This document shows positions 56,390 to 64,000 of a stretch of DNA of 64,000 nt, one piece after another (position 1 is the first letter of the stretch; the number at the start of each line of letters is the position of its first letter). The translations under genes were made by a program, and so were the position numbers. The stretch is taken from NCBI RefSeq assembly GCF_019393635.1, contig NC_057867.1:69133492-69197491 (forward strand). Reading direction: 5' to 3'. The notes under the pieces are model-generated. The model was not told the origin of the DNA, searched no databases, and saw only the letters and a list, made by a program, of their open reading frames with translations. Source of the DNA: Dromiciops gliroides (Eukaryota > Chordata > Mammalia > Microbiotheria > Microbiotheriidae).

Positions 56390-57100
56390 AGGATGATAAT
56401 CAAAAATAAAGAAATACTTATGGGGCACATCCTAGGCACGAGGCAATGACTGTTAGATATACAAAAAAAAAACTTAAAGTCTACTGGGAAGATAAGGCAT
56501 GTATACATAAGGAGTTAACTAAGAGCACAATTTACAAAAGAGGAGTGATACAAACAGTAAATGCTATGGGAGTGGGGATGGGGGTCAGAGGAACTAGAGT
56601 GGCTTGGGGTGACCAGAAGGAGGTAGAACTGGAGCTGAGCCTTCAAGAGATGGGCAGCGATTAGAGAGGTAGAGAGAAGGGGAACGGGCATGGGAGGGAG
56701 GCAGGGGAAGAATGTGAAGAAAAGTGTGGAGGGGAGAATGAACCTGGTATTTTAGATGGACAATGTGATTCTGCACACCCCTTTTCTTTTTTTCTCTTGC
56801 CTTGACCTTTGCTAGTTATTCCATTGTTTTGAGTAGAGTGGGGAAAACGATCCACCTTTTTCCATCCATAGTACTGGAGGTGCCTCTCTCTCCCCTTGTT
56901 GGATAGTAATGGGACAGTAAGGTGGATAGGTAGGGCTAGGTGAGTTTATGGAAGGCCTTGATAACTTTGCAGAGGAGTTTAGACTTGTGATCAGTAGGGA
57001 ACATTGCAGGTTTCTTGATGTTTCATAGTTATATAATATGTGTAGGAGAGATGGGAATTGTGGGAAGCAGTCAGGAAGCTCCTGAAACAATTCAGAGGCA
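56390..57100 (-). repeat. Probable L2 copy, minus, decayed
   Basis: GGGGCACATCCTAGGCACGAGG, GAGCTGAGCCTTCAAGAGATGGG, GAGTTTATGGAAGGCCTTGATAAC follow the order of an L2 3' complement but are diverged. Confidence 0.5.
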
Positions 57101-57104
57101 GCCG

Positions 57105-57300
57105 TGGAGAGTCCTTGGTGCTGGTCTCAGCTCTGTGTGACCCTGGTCTGGCCATTTGCTATTGGTGAACCTCTGTGTTCTCATCTTGAGGATGGTAAAA
57201 TAACCATTTTTTACAACCACGAGGTTGTTGTGACAATCAAATGAGCTAATGCACAGGAAAGTGCTTCCTAGACAATAAAGCACCATAGTGACTGTATGTA
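57105..57300 (+). repeat. MIR-like SINE
   Basis: CAGCTCTGTGTGACCCTGG, CCTCTGTGTTCTCATCTTGAGG, GTTGTTGTGACAATCAAATGAG. Confidence 0.65.
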
Positions 57301-57679
57301 AGGCTATTTTATTGCTCATAATCATCAGGGATCGAGGTGAGGAATAGCGAGGACGGGGTGGTAGGAAAGGGAATGAAAAACAATGAGAACATCTGAGGGA
57401 GGTTTTACCTGGGAGAATCAATGACTAGGTGACTGATTGGCTATTTCAATACTGTCCTTCAAGGATCTGTCCTATGATTCTATCCATGTGCATGCTCACT
57501 CTCCTGGGGGCAGTTTGATCCCTTTATGAATTGGCAGTCATGGCAGTAAGTTGCTATACCTGAAGAACTCATCACCCCACACTCAACCTGTGAAAAAGCC
57601 TCTCTGAACTTCCCTAGGTTAGTCCTTGCAACAGACAGTTCATCACAATGTCTGTACTTGAAGCTTTTCCAGCCATTCC
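57301..57679. other. No gene or repeat recognised
   Basis: Non-coding interval before a long L2 copy. Confidence 0.5.
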
Positions 57680-58026
57680 AGGACTTGTAGGATGCCCATC
57701 CCATCCCATCTTCTCCAGTAGATTGCCCTCTCTACCAGGTCTACTTTCTCACTTCAGTCTCTCCCGTCTACTAGCTCTTTCCTTGTTGCCTATAGCTTCA
57801 TCCATGTCTCCTCTATTGTCAAAACACCCTCACTTGATCTGTCCATATCTGCTAGATATTATCATATATCTCTCTTCCCTTTTGTAGCTAAATTCCACGA
57901 GAAGGCTGTCTACAACCAATGCCTCCGTTTTCCTTCCTTTTATTCTCCTTTAAATTCTCTGCAGTTTGGTTTCCAGCTTCATCATTCAACTGAAACTACT
58001 CTCTCCAAACTTACCCATGATCTCTT

Positions 58027-58180
58027 TCTTTCTTTTCTTTTCTTTTGGTGAGGCAATTGGGGTTAAGTGACTTGCCCAGGGTCACACAGCTAGTGTTAAG
58101 TGTCTGAGGCCGGATTTGAACTCAGGTCCTCCTGAATCCTGGGCTGGTGCTCTATCCACTGTGCCACCTAGCTGCCCCCT
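58027..58180 (-). mobile_element. WSINE1-like SINE, minus
   Basis: Perfect duplication ATGATCTCTT (58017-58026 and 58181-58190). Confidence 0.94.
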
Positions 58181-59269
58181 ATGATCTCTTAATTGCTACA
58201 TCTAATGGCCTTTTCTCACTTCTCATCCTTCTTGACCTTGCTGAAGCCTGATACTATTGATCACGTTCTATTACCGATACCCTTCTCTCTAGGTTTTTGT
58301 GACACTGCTGTCTCCTAATTGTCTCCTTTGCTGGATCTTCATCCAAGTCATGGCCACCAACTTCCAGGTTTCCCTCAAAGCTTTGTCTCGGGCCCCATTC
58401 TCTGTGCCCTCTATACAATCACACTTAGTGATCTCAACAACTCCCATGGATTCAATGATCATCTCTATGCAGATGATTCTCAGATCTATTTGTTCAGCTC
58501 TAGCCTCTCTCCTGACCTTCACACACCTCACAACTCACATCTTTAACTGCCTATCGGACATCTCTAATTTGATGTCTAGAAGACATCTGAAACTAAACAT
58601 ATCCAAAACTGAACTCATTATCTTCCCCTCCCTCAACTCTTTTTTCCCCAAATTTTCATATTACTGTTGAGACCATCTTCCCAGTAGCCCACACTCCCAA
58701 TCTAGGTGTTATCTTGGAATTACTCTCACCAGCCCCACCCCATCTATCTGCTTCCATATCCTGTTGATTCTACTTTTGCAATATTTCTTGTATACACCAT
58801 TTCCTTTCCTCTAACACTGCCACCATCTTGGTATAGGCCCCTATCACCTCATGCTTGGAATATTGCAATAGCCTGCTGGTTGATATCCCTGCCCCCAGTC
58901 CATCCTCTGCTCAGCCATCAAAGCGATCCTCCTCAAGTACAGGTCTGACCATGTCCCTCTCCTCTCCAGTGGTTACCTGTTACCTCTAAGTTAAAATAAA
59001 AAATCTTATTTGGCTTTTAAAGCCCTTCATAACCTGGCCCCATCCTACTCTTCTAGTCTTCTTGCACTATTCTCCTCCAAGTACTTTGCTGTCCAGTGAC
59101 ACTGGCCTATTTGCTCTTCCTTGCATATAACATTCCATCTCCCAACTCTTTCCCATCACAGTGGCTGGAATTTATACATTTGGAATTCTCTTCCATTCTA
59201 ATCTCCACCTCCTAGCCTGTCTGAAATCTCAAGTTCTACCTTCTGCAAGAACCTTTCCTGGTTTCTCTT

Positions 59270-59526
59270 TTGTTTAAATTTAATTTTATTATTTTCTAGT
59301 TACATATTACATATAAGGATAGTTTTCAACAGTTGTTCACACTGGATTTTTAGTTCCAAATTTTTCTTTTCTCTCCCCCCTTCCCTCCCTCCTCCCCAAG
59401 ACGGAAAGCAGTCTGATATAGGGTATATATGTACAGTCATATCAAACATATTTCTACATTAATCATCTTGTGAAAGAACAATCAGAGTACAAAGGAAAAA
59501 CCTCAAACAAACAAAAAAAAATCCAG
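59270..59526 (-). mobile_element. 257-bp 5'-truncated L1 in L2, minus
   Basis: Only the L1 3' UTR is present (CTCTCCCCCCTTCCCTCCC, CTGATATAGGGTATATATG). Perfect 14-bp duplication TCCTGGTTTCTCTT (59256-59269 and 59527-59540). Confidence 0.92.
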
Positions 59527-59681
59527 TCCTGGTTTCTCTTAATGCTGGTTTCTTCCCACTGAGATTACCTCCAATTTACTCTGTATATATCTTGTAATAT
59601 ACATTGTTTTCATGTTGTCTCTCCCTCCCCCCATTAGAGCATGAGCCTCTTCAGGGTAGGGATTTTGTTTGTTTTGCCATT

Positions 59682-59828
59682 TTGTTTTTTGTGGGGCTAT
59701 GGGGGTTAAGTGACTTGCCCAGGGTCACACAGCTAAGTAAGTGTCAAGTATCTGAGGCCGGTTTGAACTCAGGTACTCCTGAATCCAGGGCCAGTGTTTT
59801 ATCCACTGCACCACTTCACTGCCCCCGT
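59682..59828 (-). mobile_element. WSINE1-like SINE, minus
   Basis: Perfect duplication GTTTTGCCATT (59671-59681 and 59829-59839). Confidence 0.93.
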
Positions 59829-59920
59829 GTTTTGCCATTCTTTACATCTTTTAGGGCTCAGTACAGTACTTGACACAGAGTAAGAATTAAATGAATTCTC
59901 TTGACTTGATTTGACTTGTG

Positions 59921-60538
59921 GTGGCAAAGAAATGGAGACTAAGAGGAATGCCCATCAATTAGAGAATAGCTGAACAAATGTTGGTATACTAATGCTTTTT
60001 TTTTTAATTAAAAAAAATTTTTTTAAAATTTTTTGCTGGGCAATGGGGGTCAAGTGACTTGCCCAGGGTCACACAGCTAGTGTCAAGTGTCTGAGGCTGG
60101 ATTTGAACTCGGGTACTCCTGAATCCAGGGCCAGTGCTTTATCCACTGTGGCACCTAGCTGCCCCGGTATATTAATGTTAATGGAATATTATTGTGTCAT
60201 AGGAAATATAGATAATTTCTGAGCAACCTGGGAAGATTTGTTTGAACTGATGCAGAGTGAAATGAGCAGAACCAAGACAAAAATTTCTACTATAACAAAA
60301 ATGTTCAAACAAACAAAGAACATCGAGAGACTTAAGAACTTTGATCGAGACAGGGACCAGAATGATTCCAGGGGCCAATGAGGAAGCAAGCCACCGAGCT
60401 GAAGACCGAGATGTGATGGACTCAAGATGCAAAAAAGAGACTAACATTTTTGGACATGGTCAATATGAGAATTTGTTTTCATTGCATTGCATTTACTTGA
60501 CTGTGTATTTCTTACAAAAGTTTTGCTTTGTTTGGTCC
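59921..60538 (+). mobile_element. Old L1 3' end, plus, SINE-interrupted
   Basis: ORF2 C-terminal echoes (GGAATGCCCATCAATTAGAG, GATGCAGAGTGAAATGAGCAGAACC) then a 3' UTR ending in the flank of the SH3BGRL promoter. Confidence 0.72.
59995..60165 (-). mobile_element. WSINE1-like SINE, minus
   Basis: Duplication GGTATAYTAATG (59983-59994 and 60166-60177). It is the SINE nearest the SH3BGRL promoter, about 0.9 kb from the presumed start site. Confidence 0.92.
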
Positions 60539-60805
60539 TCCAGTGGGGCACTGGACTCTGCCCAAGGCTTCGGCCCAGGTGGTGGGATTCAAACCCAGCA
60601 GGGCTCGGGCCTCGAGCGGTTCTTTTAAGCAGCCTGTGATCCCTTTGAAGACTGGACTCGGGGACAGTCCTTTTTGGTATCTTCTGGGGAGGAGGAGGTA
60701 GTACTTTAGGGATCAGTACCGACTCGTGGGGTTTCCTCTCCCTGGAGAACTCAGACCATTCCTGCAGCTCTCGCGCTGTTCTCCGAGATCCCCGAGGTCC
60801 CTCTG
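60538..60805. other. Upstream promoter flank, no repeat recognised
   Basis: Single-copy-looking sequence of intermediate GC content between an old L1 3' end and the GT tract. It contains several scattered CpGs. No reading frame or repeat family is recognised. Confidence 0.5.
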
Positions 60806-60965
<160 letters not shown>

Positions 60966-61044
60966 CCCCAAGCAATTTAGAAAATATGCAAACGTGCCTG
61001 CGCCTTCCTGGCCCGGGACTGCTGCGCGGGCGGGGCCAGCCGGA

Positions 61045-61063
61045 GGGGCGGGGCGGGGCGGGG
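61045..61063 (+). promoter_or_regulatory. Tandem GC boxes / G-quadruplex motif
   Basis: Four runs of GGGG separated by single C residues. The stretch reads as overlapping Sp1 GC boxes on the plus strand and also fits the canonical short-loop G-quadruplex pattern. It lies 220-238 bp upstream of the SH3BGRL ATG, in the presumed core promoter. Confidence 0.75.
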
Positions 61064-61102
61064 TCGTCGTCGGCCCCGCCCCTGCCCTCCCCTCGGGGCT
61101 GA

Positions 61103-61282
61103 GCCGGCGCGCACGGGGCCCTCTGCTCCGTCCCAGCAGTGCCTGCAGCCCTGCTCCTCCTCCTCCCTCTCCTCCTACTTCTACTCCTCCTCCTCCTCCT
61201 CCCTGCCACCGTCGCCGCCGCCCCAGGACTCAGCCGAGCCTCCCCTGAAGCCGCCGCCGTTCCCGCCGCCGCCGCTCTCAGG
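61103..61282 (+). other. 5' leader open in frame with the SH3BGRL ATG
   Basis: From the stop TGA at 61100-61102 to the ATG there are 60 codons with no stop, in the frame of SH3BGRL. There is no upstream ATG in this frame, but GTG (61139) and CTG (61151) are near-cognate starts. From 61151 the frame encodes a leucine tract broken by a few prolines, then an Ala/Val-rich stretch, resembling a signal peptide. The CTC repeat alone produces the leucines, so this may be only 5' UTR. Confidence 0.6.
61151..61203 (+). repeat. CTC/TCC pyrimidine-rich 5' UTR tract
   Basis: Near-perfect CTC triplets with interruptions, followed by GCC triplets, between the GC boxes and the start codon. Polypyrimidine leaders near transcription starts can be part of a TCT/TOP-type initiator, but no start site can be assigned here. 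Confidence 0.8.
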
Positions 61283-61327
61283 ATGGTGATCCGCGTGTAC
61301 ATCGCGTCCTCCTCCGGCTCCACCGCG
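61283..61327 (+). CDS. SH3BGRL: SH3BGRL first coding exon
   Basis: The exon encodes 15 residues, MVIRVYIASSSGSTA, then meets GTAAGC, a good splice donor at 61328. As I recall them, these residues equal the N terminus of mammalian SH3BGRL; the paralogue SH3BGRL2 differs (VFVASSSG). SH3BGRL is a cytosolic thioredoxin-fold protein of about 114 residues; these residues form the first beta strand and turn, and the known protein continues with IKKKQQD in exon 2, which is not in the window. The ATG has A at -3 and G at +4, a strong initiation context. It lies in a CpG island with an in-frame stop at 61100-61102. The reading frame ends in phase 0 at the donor. Only this exon is present; exons 2 onward lie beyond 64000. 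Confidence 0.93.
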
Positions 61328-62309
61328 GTAAGCGGGGGCCCGGCCGAGGGCTCGCTCGCTCGCCGGCCCCGTCCGCTGGCCCAAGTTGCCCGGCACCCCC
61401 GCTCTCCGCCCCCCGCCCCTTTGCCCTGCTCGCTCGCATCCCCCGGGGCTCGCCTGGGTACCACGGTTCATTTGGGCAGGGAAAGCAGCGCAAAAGTTAA
61501 CTGCTCTCAGTGAGCACATGGGCACACAGGGTTTAGGCTGAGGGGACATTCGAGAGGGGGAAACTGAGGCACCTCGTGATTGGAGGGGGGCTTCTTCCCT
61601 CTAGGCCTCCCGAGATATCCGGGATTCATGGAGGGAGGGTGGCACATCTGGGATGAATGCGGAGGAGAGGGAAGCTTCACTTGGGGAGGCCTGACAGGAC
61701 CAGCTAGAATGGGGAGGTGGGCTGGACAAATGAAATGATGCCAAGTTGGAGCTCTTGAAGGGGCTGAGGGCCCCAGCTTTGTCCCGCTGCTGTTTTGCCT
61801 CCCTTTGTCGCTCTTTTTCTTTCCATAGGTTCCAATTCCTATCACGCCCAAGCACGGAGCACTGCCAAAGAAAAGGATAAGTGGCATATTCTTTCTATAG
61901 GGGCGTGAAGAAGAGACTGCCTTTACTGCTCTTTCATTGTATTTTCTGAAAACCACTTTTAAGTAGCCGGGGCGATAGATTCGAGGAGATTCGATAACCT
62001 GGGTGGAGTCTGGCTGAGTGTGTGTTTGTGATAAATGGGAGAGTGCCTCCCTCCCTCTTCCTCCGATCCAACAGTAGGGAGAGCAGATGTTGGGGGAAGT
62101 CGGTAGGGCCCTTGGGAATAGGGTCTCCTTTTCTCAGGCTTTTAGAGCCGCAGCCAAAGGGCTTGGGGGTGGGCCCAGAGGTTATGTGAAATCCTAGGAC
62201 TCTATTTGGATCTCTTAAAATGTGCTGGAGGGCAGGGGACTTGTTTATGGCCAGGATAAGCATCTCTGCATGAACTAACTGTGTGCCTAAGAATCACATT
62301 CAGAGGGGC

Positions 62310-62385
62310 TGGGTTTTTTTTTTTTTTGCCTTTGGATTCCCAGCACCTAACGCCGTGCTTGACACACTAGAGGTACTTAAACTGT
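62310..62385 (+). repeat. L2 3' end
   Basis: TTGGATTCCCAGCACCTAAC, GTGCTTGACACACTAGAGG. Confidence 0.6.
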
Positions 62386-62439
62386 TGTGGCTAAGTGAGA
62401 AAACATTTAACCTGGTCTGTTTTGTGCCTTAGGAGAATA

Positions 62440-62620
62440 GGATCAGAGATAAGAGAATGGGAAGAGACCTAGGACGGCATGTAGTCCAGCCTCCTTAGTT
62501 TACACATCATGAAAATGAGGCCAGGAGAGGTGAGGTGACTAGTCCAAAGTCATTCAGGTAAATGGCGCTGTTTCCAAATCCAAAGCTCCTACTACTGTTC
62601 TGCGCTTCTTCCTCAGCCAC
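62440..62620 (-). repeat. MIR3-like SINE, minus
   Basis: GGGAAGAGACCTAGGACGG, GAAAATGAGGCCAGGAGAGG, GACTAGTCCAAAGTCATTCAGG. Confidence 0.65.
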
Positions 62621-62733
62621 AGCAGGACCTCCAAATAAAGTTGTAGGCCACAATAGCTTTGGGGTCATTTTCTTTTCCTGAATGTTTGATATTTATATTT
62701 TGATAGCGTCAGGGGAGAGGGTAGAATCTGATA

Positions 62734-62972
62734 GAGTTGGGCTGCTAGGTGTTGCAGCAGTGAGAGAGCCAGGCCTGGAGTCAGGAAGACCTGAGTTCAA
62801 ATCTAGCCCCAGACACTTACTAGCCATGTGTGCCTGGGCAAGTCACTTTACCCTGTTTGCCTCAGTTTCCTCGTCTGTAAAAGGAGCTGGAGAAGGAAAT
62901 AGCAAACCCCTCCAGTATCTTTGCCAAGAAAACTCCAAGGGAAGAGTCAGACAAGACTCAAAAAAACGACTG
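62734..62972 (+). mobile_element. MAR1-like SINE in SH3BGRL intron 1
   Basis: Duplication AATCTGATA (62725-62733 and 62973-62981). Head, core and RTE-type tail are all present. Confidence 0.87.
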
Positions 62973-63824
62973 AATCTGATATAGTACAGCTTCCAAAACC
63001 TATATAGTTCCTCGCTGTAAACACTTGGTTAACCTAAGCCAAGACAGTGGGCAGACACAGTGAGACTGCCAGTTGACTTTGCTTTTTGCTTTGAGGGAGG
63101 AAGCACTCTGGTCATTGCCACATTTCCTCCCACTCCCCACCCCAACACACATAGACAAATAGGCTCAAGGTGAGGAACTGCTTTTCAGCTGGTCCTAGTC
63201 TGAGTAAGAATGACTGTACCCCAATCCCATTAGGCCTCAAATTGGAAAATAATCTTTTCAAATTAATTAAGTTCCTTACAGATGGTTATTACAATACAGC
63301 TTCTGCTTGCTTCGTTTTCTGTTGTCAGATATTAAAAAAAAAACAACCCAACCCTTCCTACTCCCTTGGTTATTAACTCTGGAGACTTAAACAAAGAGCT
63401 CTCTTCACATCTTTTTTCTCTTTGGCACCAGGAGTTTGTATTCTCTGAACTGCAGCTCCTCATCTGATTTCCATTTTGTTCCAATAGCTGTTTTTCCCAT
63501 CCTCCAATAATCAATGGCCACACCCACTCTTATCGCATGCAGCCTCTGCTGCCGATGAGAACCTCACATTAGTCATTGAGGCTTTCTGGAGTCCTGCATG
63601 AAATAAATGGTTTGAGCGACTCAGGCAATTTAGGATAGATCTTCAAGTGCTAAAGAAATGAAGGTTTTTATAATGAGACCCATGTTATGGTTGCGTTTTT
63701 TTAATGTTGAGGTATTAGTTGTAATGAAAGTAAATACTGTACAGGTGAACCTTGCTTTAAAAGAACCTGCCATAGGAGAATAAGAATTCACAGAACATCA
63801 ATTGGTTCATTTTAATTCAATTTA

Positions 63825-64000
63825 ATAAACATTTATTAAGCTCCTACTACCTCTGGCCTGGTTAAGTGCTGGGGATACAAAAAGAGGCCAAAGATCATTC
63901 TTGCCCTCAAGGAGTTTACAATCTAATGGGGGAGTCAACATGTAAACAAAATACATAGGAAGCAAGCTATATATTATGGAATTAATAGAAAATACTTAAC
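63825..64000 (-). repeat. L2 3' end, minus, running off the window
   Basis: AACATTTATTAAGCTCCTAC, GGGGATACAAAAAGAGGCC, CAAGGAGTTTACAATCTAATGGG. Confidence 0.78.

Larger units (their letters stand above)
57680..59920 (+). repeat. L2-clade LINE copy with intact YADD box
   Basis: Reverse-transcriptase region to 3' end. Translation shows a YHISLFPFVAKF block near 57860 and HLYADDSQIYLF near 58457-58492, with the catalytic YADD codons at 58466-58477. Three later insertions interrupt it (58027-58180, 59270-59526, 59682-59828). Frameshifts abound, so it is not active. Confidence 0.85.
60990..61470 (+). promoter_or_regulatory. SH3BGRL: CpG-island promoter and 5' UTR of SH3BGRL
   Basis: This is the only long GC- and CpG-dense stretch in the window. 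It has repeated GGGGCGGGGC boxes (Sp1/KLF-type) at 61045-61063, a TATA-less layout, then a pyrimidine-rich CTC/GCC 5' leader and the SH3BGRL start codon. Transcription probably starts between about 61060 and 61140, but no initiator can be fixed by eye. Such TATA-less CpG-island promoters usually drive broadly expressed genes with dispersed start sites. Confidence 0.85.
61328..64000 (+). other. SH3BGRL: SH3BGRL intron 1 (5' part)
   Basis: Intronic sequence after the GTAAGC donor, with no acceptor-plus-exon continuing IKKKQQD before the window ends. The first 150 bases are still CpG-rich. The intron contains an L2 3' end, a MIR3-like copy, a MAR1-like SINE with target duplication, and an L2 minus copy at the right edge. 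The intervals 61470-62300 and 62980-63820 show no recognisable repeat or gene. Confidence 0.85.

Noticed and set aside
4952-59873. A family of short frames sharing the peptide text SDLPRVTQLVSVKC or LTSCVTLGKSLNPNC
   Set aside because: These are translations of WSINE1-like SINEs read on either strand, not a protein family.
61139-61141. Treating 61139 as an ATG start of a longer SH3BGRL
   Set aside because: The codon is GTG, not ATG; the extension is reported only as a speculative non-AUG possibility.

Overview
This window looks like mammalian nuclear DNA, and specifically marsupial. It is AT-rich and CpG-poor, with one sharp CpG island near the right end and no bacterial-style gene packing. 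It is saturated with interspersed repeats, and the mix is diagnostic: dozens of tRNA-derived and CORE-SINEs of marsupial type (WSINE1-like, MAR1-like, MIR/THER-like), RTE-tailed chimeric SINEs, two young L1 3' ends with perfect target-site duplications, and very abundant old L2 and L3/CR1 LINEs. The abundance of WSINE1-like copies makes an Australian marsupial most likely. That last step is inference; family names are from memory and were not searched.

Layout. From 1 to about 60.5 kb I see no functional protein-coding gene. The tract is intergenic and made of nested repeats: L1 remnants, RTE fragments (1.1-1.9 and 40.2-40.8 kb), many L2 copies in both orientations, a fossil L3/CR1 LINE spread over about 50.3-56 kb, a solo-LTR-like element (17.56-18.05 kb) directly beside a hAT-type MITE, further hAT and mariner-type miniatures, and microsatellites. 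A decayed processed pseudogene of the GTPase RAN lies on the minus strand at 43.25-44.40 kb and is itself split by an RTE-tailed SINE. An inverted pair of about 155-bp repeat arms lies at 41.7 and 42.4 kb.

At the right end a CpG island (about 60.99-61.47 kb) carries GC boxes and a canonical G-quadruplex motif. It holds the first coding exon of a plus-strand gene whose 15 encoded residues match the N terminus of SH3BGRL, a small thioredoxin-fold SH3-binding glutamate-rich-like protein. The exon ends in a good splice donor, and the rest of the window is intron 1. A run of about 79 GT dinucleotides sits roughly 320 bp upstream of the start codon. In human, SH3BGRL is on Xq21.1, in the part of the X shared with marsupials, so this is probably X-chromosomal sequence.

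I found no new multi-gene system. The items most worth checking are the SH3BGRL promoter region (GT tract, G4 motif, and an in-frame leucine-rich extension upstream of the ATG that looks like a signal peptide), the RAN pseudogene, the young L1 pair, the inverted repeat pair, and several stretches that neither repeats nor genes explain.
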